Source of the DNA: Clostridiales bacterium
Lineage (GTDB): Bacteria; Bacillota; Clostridia; Lachnospirales; WRAX01
DNA: 9,782 nt
NCBI GenBank assembly: GCA_031271375.1
Contig: JAISVU010000320.1
Span: 1-9,782, forward strand
Reading direction: 5' to 3'
In this document: positions 1-6,688 of the stretch, piece by piece
Layout of the letters: every line of letters begins with the position of its first letter
How positions within the stretch are numbered: the stretch's first letter is position 1
Notes under the pieces: generated by a model
Told to the model about the DNA's origin: nothing
The model's database searches: none
The model's input: only the letters and a program-made list of their open reading frames with translations
Program-made: the position numbers and the translations under genes

Positions 1-1
1 G

Positions 2-787
2 ATCCCGGTGTTCCCCGGGCCTAACAGCGAGTATGACACGATGACCCGGTTTGACAAGGCCGGGGCCGAGACGGAATTTTTCGTCATCCGCAACCTTACC
101 CTGAACGACCTACGTGAGACCGTGAAGGCTCTCTCGGAACGGATAAGCCGCGCAAACATTATAGCGCTACCCGGCGGCTTCTCGGCGGGGGATGAACCGG
201 ACGGCAGCGGGAAGTATATCGCCAGCCTATTCCGTTCGGAGCGTATTAAAGAGAGCGTGGCCGGATTTTTAGACAGGCGCGGCGGACTGATGCTGGGTAT
301 CTGCAACGGCTTTCAGGCGCTGATTAAGCTGGGCCTTCTGCCCTACGGGGAGATACGGGAACAGACTGAGGATTCCCCTACCCTGACCCGCAATATAATA
401 GGCCGCCACGCCAGCTTCATCGCGCAGACAAAGGTTACGTCCAACCTTTCTCCCTGGTTTGCATTAACCGATCCGGGCGAAGTGTATAATATGCCTATAT
501 CCCACGGGGAGGGGCGGTTCACGGCGCGGGAGGATGAGATAAAGGCCCTCGCGGCTAAGGGCCAGATCGCGGCGCAATATGTGGATTTGGACGGCAAACC
601 GACGATGGACGCGCGGTATAACCCCAACGGCTCCGCGTGGGCAGTGGAAGCCCTTACCAGCCCGGACGGGCGGATTCTGGGCAAGATGGGGCATTCGGAG
701 CGGATATCCGACGGGATTTACAAGAATGTGCCGGGGGTTTATGACCAAAGGATTTTTGAGGCTTCTGTAAGGTATTTTAATCATTAA
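2..787 (+). CDS. purL: Phosphoribosylformylglycinamidine synthase (FGAM synthase), C-terminal glutaminase part, 5' truncated
   Basis: This is the 3' end of a gene that begins before the window; 261 codons are visible and no start is present. PurL makes FGAM from FGAR, ATP and glutamine in cytosolic purine synthesis. The visible part is the class I glutamine amidotransferase domain that releases ammonia. It opens with IPVFPGPNSEYD, then PGGFSAGDEPDGSGKY. The nucleophile elbow GICNGFQ carries the likely catalytic Cys at bases 302-304. SHGEGRF follows, and GHSER near the end supplies the likely His and Glu of the triad. The segments RHASFIAQTKV and LSPWF fit the long, fused PurL of Clostridia and Bacteroidetes better than stand-alone PurQ, but the upstream synthase domain cannot be seen, so that is an inference. 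The TAA stop overlaps the ribosome binding site of purM (AAAGGAGG, 787-794), so the two are probably in one operon. Confidence 0.93.
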   Translation: MPVFPGPNSEYDTMTRFDKAGAETEFFVIRNLTLNDLRETVKALSERISRANIIALPGGFSAGDEPDGSGKYIASLFRSERIKESVAGFLDRRGGLMLGICNGFQALIKLGLLPYGEIREQTEDSPTLTRNIIGRHASFIAQTKVTSNLSPWFALTDPGEVYNMPISHGEGRFTAREDEIKALAAKGQIAAQYVDLDGKPTMDARYNPNGSAWAVEALTSPDGRILGKMGHSERISDGIYKNVPGVYDQRIFEASVRYFNH

Positions 788-801
788 AAGGAGGAACGCC
801 G

Positions 802-1809
802 GTGAGCAAAGCCTATCAAAAAGCCGGGGTTGACGTTGAAGCCGGGTACCGGGCCGTCGAGCTGATCAAGGCCCACGCGGCACGGACTGTGCGGGACGGT
901 GTTTTAGGCGGCGTGGGCGGGTTCGGCGGGATGTTCAGCTTAAAATCCATCAAATCGATGGACGACCCGGTGATGGTAAGCGGAACGGACGGGGTCGGGA
1001 CAAAGCTGGTGCTGGCGTTTCTGCTGGATAAACATGACACGGTCGGGGTAGACTGCGTTGCGATGTGCGTCAACGATATCGTCTGCGCGGGGGCGGAGCC
1101 CCTGTTCTTCCTGGATTATATAGCCTGCGGTAAAAACAATCCCGAAAAGATAGGGCAGATCGTCAAAGGCGTCGCCGAGGGCTGCGTTCAAGCCGGGGCG
1201 GCCCTTGTGGGCGGCGAAACGGCGGAGCATCCCGGGATGATGCCCGAGGACGAATATGACCTGGCAGGCTTCGCCGCCGGGGTTGCCGATAGGAAGAATA
1301 TAATAGACGGCCGCGCAACAGAACCTGGGGACGTCCTTCTGGGTTTGGCTTCCAGCGGGCTGCACTCCAACGGCTTCTCGCTGGCGCGCAAGGTTTTAGG
1401 GATAAATCCCGGCAATGCGCGTGAATACAAAGAACTCCTGACGCCGACGCGGATTTATGTTAAATCCGTTCTGGAGCTGATAAGACGTGTAAGAGTCAAG
1501 GGTATAGCCCATATCACCGGCGGCGGCTTTTACGAGAATATCCCCAGGATGTTCCCCGAGGGGATAACAGGGCTGATAGACGAGCGGTCATTCCATACCC
1601 CTGCTGTGTTCGATATGATCGGCGACCGCGGTAATATCGGGAAAGAGGATATGTTCGGCACGTTTAACATGGGGGTAGGGATGGTTATATGCGTTGCGCC
1701 AAACGACGCAGTTAAGGCGCGGAACGTACTGGAATCGGCGGGTGAAACGGTATATGATATGGGAAAAACGATAAGCAGGCCGGGGCCGGCGGGCATATGC
1801 TTCGTATAG
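802..1809 (+). CDS. purM: Phosphoribosylformylglycinamidine cyclo-ligase (AIR synthetase)
   Basis: PurM closes the imidazole ring, converting FGAM and ATP to AIR, the step after PurL. The 335-residue product has the usual family length. It shows the ATP-binding signature SGTDGVGTKL (residues 60-69), the NDI segment in DCVAMCVNDIVCAGAEP (84-100), and GGETAEHPG (137-145), all typical of the PurM/SelD/HypE fold. The start is GTG at 802, placed 7 nt after an excellent AAAGGAGG site; the next genes mostly use ATG. No signal peptide or membrane segment is present, consistent with a cytosolic enzyme. The 3' end overlaps the start of purN by 13 nt, so the two are probably translationally coupled. I see no lesion. 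Confidence 0.97.
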   Translation: MSKAYQKAGVDVEAGYRAVELIKAHAARTVRDGVLGGVGGFGGMFSLKSIKSMDDPVMVSGTDGVGTKLVLAFLLDKHDTVGVDCVAMCVNDIVCAGAEPLFFLDYIACGKNNPEKIGQIVKGVAEGCVQAGAALVGGETAEHPGMMPEDEYDLAGFAAGVADRKNIIDGRATEPGDVLLGLASSGLHSNGFSLARKVLGINPGNAREYKELLTPTRIYVKSVLELIRRVRVKGIAHITGGGFYENIPRMFPEGITGLIDERSFHTPAVFDMIGDRGNIGKEDMFGTFNMGVGMVICVAPNDAVKARNVLESAGETVYDMGKTISRPGPAGICFV

Positions 1810-2396
1810 CGGTTCTTTGTTCCGGCGGCGGAACAAATCTTCAAGCGCTGCTTGACGCGGGGCTGGATGCCAAAATCGCTCTTGTCATTGCATCAAGGCC
1901 AGACGCATACGCGTTGGTCAGAGCGGCGTCGAGAGGAATCCCGGCGGTCTGCGAGCCTAAGAAGCTGTATAAAACGCCCGGGGCATATGAAGACCGGCTG
2001 ATATCGTTGATTAATGACTTTGATATAGATTTAATCGTGCTAGCGGGGTTTATGATAATACTGGACAACCGCTTTACCCAAGCCTTTGAGGGCAGGATAA
2101 TTAATATACATCCGTCGCTGATTCCGGATTTCTGCGGGAAGGGTTTTTATGGCATAAAGGTACATGAAGCCGTGCTGGAAGCGGGTGTAAACATAACGGG
2201 AGCCACCGTGCATTATGTGACGGAAGCTGTTGACGGCGGGCCGGTTATACTCCAGAAGACCGTAGCGGTTCGGGAAGGGGATACGCCGCTTACGCTGCAA
2301 AAGCGGGTGATGGAAGAAGCGGAGCGTATTATTCTGCCGCAGGCTGTGCGGCTTGTCTGCGGTGAGTTGACAAAAAGATCAAAAGATAATATTTAA
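1797..2396 (+). CDS. purN: Phosphoribosylglycinamide formyltransferase (GAR transformylase)
   Basis: PurN transfers a formyl group from 10-formyltetrahydrofolate to GAR, giving FGAR, the substrate of PurL. The product has 199 residues, normal for the family. It starts with the phosphate-binding loop VLCSGGGTNLQALLDA and carries NIHPSLIPDFCGKGFYG (from residue 103), followed by GATVHYVTEAVDGGPVI. By comparison with the E. coli enzyme, the catalytic trio is probably Asn103, His105 and Asp146. The ATG at 1797 lies within the last codons of purM and has no strong ribosome binding site, so initiation probably depends on ribosomes finishing purM. A 123-bp gap with repeats follows the TAA stop. Confidence 0.96.
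   Translation: MLRIAVLCSGGGTNLQALLDAGLDAKIALVIASRPDAYALVRAASRGIPAVCEPKKLYKTPGAYEDRLISLINDFDIDLIVLAGFMIILDNRFTQAFEGRIINIHPSLIPDFCGKGFYGIKVHEAVLEAGVNITGATVHYVTEAVDGGPVILQKTVAVREGDTPLTLQKRVMEEAERIILPQAVRLVCGELTKRSKDNI
2367..2395 (+). promoter_or_regulatory. Weak candidate sigma-A-type promoter upstream of purD
   Basis: A perfect -35 hexamer TTGACA (2367-2372) lies at the end of purN, and TATTTA (2390-2395) follows after exactly 17 nt. The -10 matches only 3 of 6 consensus positions. Better -10 look-alikes (GATAAT 2385-2390, TAATAT 2387-2392) sit too close. The region is AT-rich and precedes the longest gap in the window, so a secondary start for purD is possible, but chance occurrence in coding sequence is equally plausible. 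Confidence 0.2.
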
Positions 2397-2397
2397 C

Positions 2398-2424
2398 CAC
2401 AAAGGACACAAATAAACACAAAGA
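2398..2424 (+). repeat. Short degenerate direct repeat (CACAAA units)
   Basis: CACAAA occurs three times, at 2398, 2407 and 2417 (9- and 10-nt spacing), in an A-rich run starting right after the purN stop. Its composition (almost no T, little G) differs from the flanking genes. From memory, A-rich CACAAA-type intergenic strings recur in other bacterial genomes, but I cannot check this here. No function is assigned. Confidence 0.5.
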
Positions 2425-2456
2425 AAATCATTTAAAAGAACCTGAAACGAAAGGGT

Positions 2457-2502
2457 CAAGGGACGGATGTCCCTTGCGGGGGTTTGGGGGCGGAGCCCTC
2501 AA
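2457..2502 (+). repeat. Double hairpin element between purN and purD
   Basis: Two stem-loops lie in tandem. The first is a perfect 8-bp stem, CAAGGGAC (2457-2464) with GTCCCTTG (2469-2476), around a GGAT loop. The second pairs TTGGGGGC (2484-2491) with GCCCTCAA (2495-2502) around GGA, with one G-U pair. No T-tract follows either stem, so this does not look like a rho-independent terminator. It is more like a dispersed intergenic hairpin repeat or an RNA-level processing or stability element. The purD start follows 17 nt later. Confidence 0.6.
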
Positions 2503-2519
2503 GGTCTTAGGGAAAGCTA

Positions 2520-3785
2520 ATGAAAATCTTAATAGTAGGCGGCGGCGGCAGGGAACACGCCCTGGCGTGGCGGATAGCGAACAACCCCAGCGGAACACGG
2601 CACAAGATATATTGCGCGCCGGGGAACGCAGGGATGACGGGGGTTGCGGAGCCGGTAGCGATACAAGCGACAGATGTGGAAGGTCTGTGCGCATTCGCGA
2701 AGCGCGAGAGAATAGAATATACGATAGTTGGCATGGACGCGCCGCTGGCGCTGGGGCTGGCGGATCGGTTCGCCAGTGAAGGGCTGGATGTGTTCGGCCC
2801 GAAAAAGGCTGCCGCTATGCTGGAATCCAGTAAGGCCTACGCTAAGCGGTTTATGAAAAAATACGGAATCCCCACCGCCGAATACGCAATTTTTGATACA
2901 TATGAAGCCGCGTCAGAGTATATTAGGAAAAGCCCAATGCCTATAGTCGTGAAAGCCGATGGGCTTGCTTTTGGCAAAGGCGCGCTTGTTTGCAAGACGC
3001 AGGAAGAGGCGGAAGCAGCGCTGCGGGGGATAATGATTGACAAGCAATTTGGGGAATCCGGGAACCGAGTGGTCATAGAGAAATTCCTGACAGGTAAAGA
3101 AACCTCAATTATGACCTTCTGCGACGGAGAGCATATAGTTCCGATGGTATCGGCAAAGGATTATAAAAACGCCTTTGACGGCGATATCGGCCCCAACACC
3201 GGAGGCATGGGCGCGGTATCTCCCAGTCCTTATTATACAGAAAACGACGCAATGCGCTTTGAGCATGAGATAATGCTCCCCACGCTCAAGGGTATTAAGG
3301 CGGAGGGCCTGGATTATGTGGGATTTTTATACTTTGGGCTAATGCTGACGGATAAAGGCCCTTATGTTATTGAGTATAACGCGCGGTTCGGCGACCCTGA
3401 AGCCCAAGCCGTTTTACCTAGATTAAAGACAGATTTACTAGAAATATGCAAAGCGTGCAACCATAAATCTATTGACAAAGTTGATATTAGATGGGATAAT
3501 AAAGAATCTGCCTGTATATGTCTGGTCTCCGAGGGATACCCGTTAAAGTATGAAACCGGCTTTACTATCGAAGGATTAGACCGCTTACAGAAAGAACATA
3601 ATGATGCGCTGGTCTTTTTCGCAGGGGTTAGGGCCGGGGATAACGGGTTTGAGACGGATGGAGGCAGGGTTATCGGCATAACTTGCCTGGACGGCGAGGG
3701 CTTGGCTGCGCGGAAGGCTTATGAAGCCGCAAGCGTCCTGTCATTTGCCGGTATGCGGTATAGAACCGATATCGGCCCGGTTTAA
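2520..3785 (+). CDS. purD: Phosphoribosylamine-glycine ligase (GAR synthetase)
   Basis: PurD joins phosphoribosylamine and glycine using ATP to make GAR, the substrate of PurN. The 421-residue product is full length for the family. It starts with the N-terminal motif GGGGREHAL (residues 7-15). The ATP-grasp domain follows: VKADGLAFGKGAL (144-156), VIEKFLTGKETS (185-196), GDIGPNTGGMGAVSP (221-235) and YNARFGDPEAQAVLPR (286-301). The C-terminal domain includes GGRVIGITC and YRTDIG. The ATG at 2520 has only a modest ribosome binding site (AGGGA, 2509-2513) directly downstream of the double hairpin, so hairpin formation could affect initiation. Codons for residues about 301-360 are markedly AT-rich compared with the rest, and this patch contains a promoter-like sequence. 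Only 23 nt separate the stop from flgB. Enzyme identity is secure. Confidence 0.97.
   Translation: MKILIVGGGGREHALAWRIANNPSGTRHKIYCAPGNAGMTGVAEPVAIQATDVEGLCAFAKRERIEYTIVGMDAPLALGLADRFASEGLDVFGPKKAAAMLESSKAYAKRFMKKYGIPTAEYAIFDTYEAASEYIRKSPMPIVVKADGLAFGKGALVCKTQEEAEAALRGIMIDKQFGESGNRVVIEKFLTGKETSIMTFCDGEHIVPMVSAKDYKNAFDGDIGPNTGGMGAVSPSPYYTENDAMRFEHEIMLPTLKGIKAEGLDYVGFLYFGLMLTDKGPYVIEYNARFGDPEAQAVLPRLKTDLLEICKACNHKSIDKVDIRWDNKESACICLVSEGYPLKYETGFTIEGLDRLQKEHNDALVFFAGVRAGDNGFETDGGRVIGITCLDGEGLAARKAYEAASVLSFAGMRYRTDIGPV
3472..3500 (+). promoter_or_regulatory. Candidate sigma-A extended -10 promoter inside purD, oriented to the flagellar genes
   Basis: A perfect -35 TTGACA (3472-3477) is followed, after exactly 17 nt, by GATAAT (3495-3500), which matches 5 of 6 positions of TATAAT. 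A TG at 3492-3493 gives an extended -10 (TGGGATAAT). The flanks are AT-rich. The predicted transcription start is near 3507, about 300 nt upstream of flgB, so the promoter could drive the flagellar operon from within purD. The bases also encode ordinary PurD residues (IDKVDIRWDNK), so chance cannot be excluded. I infer function only from the strength of the match. Confidence 0.5.
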
Positions 3786-3808
3786 AGATTGAAACGGAGG
3801 CGGTTTTG

Positions 3809-4186
3809 ATGATGCTTGGCGGCGTTTACTCGCAGAACGATATACTGGGGCTCGCAATGCAGGCCGCGTCAGTCCGGGACTCGGTTCACGCGAATAACAT
3901 CGCGAATAACGACACCGTGGGCTACAAAAAATACGCGGTGGCGTTTGAAGACCGGCTCCAGGCGGCGATTAACGATTACAAAAGGACGGGAACGCTGGAT
4001 CTTTCGGCGTCTGTTCCAATGGTGCACCGCATCGAAACGAACCTTAGCAACCGCCTAGACGGCAACAATGTGGACATTAACGAGGAAAGCGCGGCGGCTT
4101 ACCTAAACTCGATCAAGTATGATATGCTTGCGGATTCGGTGATCGCCAATTACCGGCAGATAAAAATGGTCTTTGATATGAGATAA
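3809..4186 (+). CDS. flgB: Flagellar proximal rod protein FlgB
   Basis: FlgB forms part of the proximal rod of the flagellar basal body and is exported by the flagellar type III apparatus. The 125-residue product has the family's size. It carries the N-terminal rod/hook signature ANNIANNDTVGYK (residues 28-40) and GNNVDINEE (85-93), followed by a C-terminal helical segment expected to pack in the rod coiled coil. No cleavable signal peptide is present, as expected for type III export. The start is ATG 3809, 8 nt after GGAGG (3796-3800); a TTG at 3806 and an ATG at 3812 are in-frame alternatives. It is the first flagellar gene here, 23 nt after purD with no intervening terminator. Its stop overlaps the flgC ribosome binding site. 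Confidence 0.95.
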   Translation: MMLGGVYSQNDILGLAMQAASVRDSVHANNIANNDTVGYKKYAVAFEDRLQAAINDYKRTGTLDLSASVPMVHRIETNLSNRLDGNNVDINEESAAAYLNSIKYDMLADSVIANYRQIKMVFDMR

Positions 4187-4198
4187 GGAGGCGGTTGT

Positions 4199-4663
4199 AT
4201 GTCGTTTTTCAACTCAATAAATATAGCGGGAACCGCACTAACGGCCCAGCAGCTGCGTTTAGACGTACTTTCGCAGAACATGGCCAACGCGGACACAACG
4301 CGGACGGCAGAGGGCGGGCCTTACAGGCGCAAGGCCGTCTTGTTCCAGGAACGGACGAACACGCCGTTTATGACGGCTCTGAACGCGTCCAGAAATAGAT
4401 CGGCCGCGTCAAGCTCCAACTTCTCCTTTGGCGGCGGGGTGAGGGTATCCGAGATCGCCATTGACGAAACCCCTGGCCCAATGGTATACGACCCCAGTCA
4501 TCCCGACGCGAACGCGGAGGGGTATGTGGAAAAACCCAATGTCAACGTGGTGATGGAGATGGTGGGCCTGATATCTGCTTCCCGTTCCTACGAGGCGAAC
4601 GTTACCGCGATGGGCCTGACGAAAGCGATGATGGCTAAGACATTTGAGATTAGCAGAGGTTAA
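4199..4663 (+). CDS. flgC: Flagellar proximal rod protein FlgC
   Basis: FlgC is the second proximal rod subunit. The 154-residue product shows the N-terminal signature LSQNMANADT (24-33) and the C-terminal rod motif GYVEKPNVNVV (108-118), followed by EMVGLISASRSYEANV (120-135), which is highly characteristic of FlgC/FlgG-type rod proteins. A serine- and asparagine-rich stretch (about residues 60-80) lies between the two conserved ends. The ATG at 4199 follows TAAGGAGG (4184-4191) by 7 nt, and that site contains the flgB stop, so the two are coupled. Together with FlgB and FliE it links the MS ring to the distal rod. Confidence 0.96.
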   Translation: MSFFNSINIAGTALTAQQLRLDVLSQNMANADTTRTAEGGPYRRKAVLFQERTNTPFMTALNASRNRSAASSSNFSFGGGVRVSEIAIDETPGPMVYDPSHPDANAEGYVEKPNVNVVMEMVGLISASRSYEANVTAMGLTKAMMAKTFEISRG

Positions 4664-4680
4664 TAAGGGGGCGTCAATAT

Positions 4681-5001
4681 ATGGAAATAACCGGGATTCA
4701 AATTCCGATAGCCCCGGCGGCGCTGGATTATAAGCTGCTTGGGCAGGATCAGGCAGCGGAGAAAACCGGAGGCCTGTCCTTTGATTCTTTTCTTCAGGCC
4801 TATATGGCCATATACAACGAAACGGACGCAAACATCCAGAACGCCCAGACTATGCAGCTGGACGTGGCGGCGGGCCGCTCCGACGATATTATAGGGCTTA
4901 CGCTGGCGACTGAAAAAGCCACGTCGTCTTTAAACTTCACCGTTCAAATAACAAACAGAATCCTTGAAGCATATAGGGAAATAATACGTATTCAGATGTA
5001 A
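4681..5001 (+). CDS. fliE: Flagellar hook-basal body complex protein FliE
   Basis: FliE is the small adaptor joining the MS ring (FliF) to the proximal rod. The 106-residue product matches the family length. The conserved C-terminal half is visible: SFDSFLQAYMAIYN (residues 33-46), the GRSDDIIGLTLATEKA segment (65-80), and the ending NRILEAYREIIRIQM, equivalent to the AYxEIMxM ending of known FliE proteins. The ATG at 4681 lies 9 nt after AAGGGGG (4665-4671). A short 7-bp tandem repeat follows the TAA stop and separates it from fliF. Confidence 0.94.
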   Translation: MEITGIQIPIAPAALDYKLLGQDQAAEKTGGLSFDSFLQAYMAIYNETDANIQNAQTMQLDVAAGRSDDIIGLTLATEKATSSLNFTVQITNRILEAYREIIRIQM

Positions 5002-5042
5002 TGCTAGATTCTAGGCTCTAGGCTCTAGGTTCTAGGCTCTGG
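5002..5042 (+). repeat. 7-bp tandem repeat (YTCTAGG) between fliE and fliF
   Basis: After the fliE stop the sequence repeats with a 7-nt period: TTCTAGG (5009-5015), CTCTAGG (5016-5022), CTCTAGG (5023-5029), TTCTAGG (5030-5036), then CTCTGG (5037-5042). A degenerate unit, TGCTAGA (5002-5008), precedes them. Each full unit contains CTAG, a tetranucleotide that is rare in many bacterial genomes. The repeat fills nearly the whole gap and ends 1 nt before the fliF ribosome binding site. No protein-coding role is likely. Confidence 0.9.
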
Positions 5043-5043
5043 T

Positions 5044-5049
5044 AAGGGG
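5044..5049 (+). promoter_or_regulatory. Ribosome binding site that decides the fliF start
   Basis: AAGGGG at 5044-5049 abuts a TTG at 5050, too close to serve it, but lies exactly 9 nt before the in-frame TTG at 5059. The preceding gene fliE has the same layout (AAGGGGG, 9 nt, ATG), which supports 5059 as the start. Confidence 0.6.
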
Positions 5050-5058
5050 TTGAGCGAT

Positions 5059-6687
5059 TTGCAGGCGAGACTGTTGTCCTGGTACAGAGGGATAATCGCC
5101 AAGTGGAAAGAATTGGAACGCCGGCAAAAAATTGGGATCATTGCTGTTGCAGCGCTGGTTTTATTGGCGTTGGGCATTGCCATTTTTCTACTAGCCAACC
5201 CAAGAATGGTAGTCTTGACAACCGCAAGCGACGGCATTGAGCGCAACACAATCACCACGGCGCTAGATGCCCAGAACATCCGCCACAGGGAAGACGGGCT
5301 GCGGATAATGGTGCCGGAAGCCGACTTATGGGACGCTCAGACGCAGTATACCATGAGCTCGAACGTGGATTTGGAAGGCTTTACGTTTGAGGACGCCCTA
5401 GCGGCCGGCGGCCTTACCGCCAGCGCGAGGATGATTGACGAAAGCCTGATACGCGCAAAGGAATCGCAGCTCGCCCGTCAGCTTCTTACGATTGAAGGCA
5501 TAACCGCGGCCCAGGTGATTTTAGGCATACCTCGGAATAACTCGTTATGGATGCCCACCGAGGAAGAGCGAACGGCCAGCGTAATCTTGACCACAAACAA
5601 CAGATTCAATAAAAACATCGGCAAGAATCTATCGATGTTGATTACCTCCGGCGTGGAAGAACTAAAGCGTGAAAATGTTACGATTATGGATCAGAACGGA
5701 GAACCCGTCTGGTTAGGGGAAGTTTCCGAAGACGGCGTGCTGGACAGCCAGAATGAGTACCGGGCGGCGCTGTCCACCGCAATAGTGCAAAAGGTTCGCG
5801 AGGTTCTTAGCCCGGCATTTAAAGAGTTGCGTATCTCCGCGAATCTTGTTATTGACTTTGCCAAGTTCTATGAAGAAACAACAAAGCTTGTAAACCCGGT
5901 TGACCCTGAAAGCTCCCAGGGTGTTGTCCTCTCGCAGGAGTTACATGAAAGCAGCTCTGAGGGTGTTGAGACGGCGGCGGAGCCGGGACCCGCAGCGAAC
6001 CAGATGGTTACGTACCCTGTGGGAGGCACGGGGAATATGGCGAGTGAAACCGCCGACTCTATTACAACGTTTGGCTATGACCAGATAAGAAATATATCCG
6101 ACAGCGGGCAAACGGGCAGGATACTTATAGACGACTCAAGCGTGTCCGTCACCGCCGTTAATTTTGATAACTATTACGAGGACGAGTTTAACAGCGGGGC
6201 ATACGCGGAAATCTCCGACGCCGGCTCCTGGAGGGCTTTTAAAGACAGCGTAGAAACAAGGTCGGTTGACACGGATCAGCAATATATAGACCATACCGTC
6301 ACGGCTTCCGGCATAAGCAACATATCGATCCTCTCTTTGAGGCAGCCGGTTTTCCACGACCTCGAGCCCAGCGGCATACGGACGAACGAAGTGCTGATGC
6401 TTGCGGTAATGGCGCTGGTTATAATGCTCCTTGCCTACGGCCTGCTGAAGCGCCAGAAACCCGAAGAAATCACCGACCTTGAGCCGGAGCTGGCCGTGGA
6501 AGACCTGCTGGTGTCCACCCAGATTGAAGAAGAGAAGGAACAGGAGATGCAGGAGGACGAACGCCTGCGCGAGATAAAGCTCCAGCAGGATTCGGAAACC
6601 AAGCAGCAGATAGAGAAATTCATTAACCTAAGGCCGGAGGCCGCCGCGCAGTTATTACGGAATTGGCTTAACGAAGACTGGGATTGA
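5059..6687 (+). CDS. fliF: Flagellar MS-ring protein FliF
   Basis: FliF oligomerises in the cytoplasmic membrane to form the MS ring, the base on which rod, export gate and rotor assemble. With TTG 5059 as start it has 542 residues, near the usual size; TTG 5050 would add three. A first membrane helix lies at about residues 25-46 and a second at about 445-463. Between them are the YscJ/FliF ring-building motifs, including RAKESQLARQLLTIEGI, TASVILTT and ITSGVEELKRENVTIMDQNG. The periplasmic region near residues 280-430 is acidic and Ser/Gly-rich and diverges from Bacillus FliF. The cytoplasmic tail is highly charged and ends in LRPEAAAQLLRNWLNEDWD, the expected FliG-binding segment. The next gene is fliG, its direct partner. 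No ATG is available before the first membrane helix, so a TTG start is needed. Confidence 0.94.
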   Translation: MQARLLSWYRGIIAKWKELERRQKIGIIAVAALVLLALGIAIFLLANPRMVVLTTASDGIERNTITTALDAQNIRHREDGLRIMVPEADLWDAQTQYTMSSNVDLEGFTFEDALAAGGLTASARMIDESLIRAKESQLARQLLTIEGITAAQVILGIPRNNSLWMPTEEERTASVILTTNNRFNKNIGKNLSMLITSGVEELKRENVTIMDQNGEPVWLGEVSEDGVLDSQNEYRAALSTAIVQKVREVLSPAFKELRISANLVIDFAKFYEETTKLVNPVDPESSQGVVLSQELHESSSEGVETAAEPGPAANQMVTYPVGGTGNMASETADSITTFGYDQIRNISDSGQTGRILIDDSSVSVTAVNFDNYYEDEFNSGAYAEISDAGSWRAFKDSVETRSVDTDQQYIDHTVTASGISNISILSLRQPVFHDLEPSGIRTNEVLMLAVMALVIMLLAYGLLKRQKPEEITDLEPELAVEDLLVSTQIEEEKEQEMQEDERLREIKLQQDSETKQQIEKFINLRPEAAAQLLRNWLNEDWD

Positions 6688-6688
6688 A

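Noticed and set aside
2457..2502. Rho-independent terminator after purN
   Set aside because: The stems are good, but no run of T follows either one.
2474..2779. Open frame on the + strand overlapping the start of purD
   Set aside because: It lies in another frame over a conserved PurD N-terminus and its product is rich in Arg and Gly with no family likeness.
3766..3772. CCGATAT, resembling the -10 of a motility sigma factor (sigma-D/sigma-28), just upstream of flgB
   Set aside because: No TAAA-type -35 lies about 15 nt upstream, and the bases encode the expected PurD ending (TDIG).
6266..6289. Promoter-like TTGACA with TATATA inside fliF
   Set aside because: The spacer is only 12 nt and no acceptable -10 occurs at 16-18 nt.
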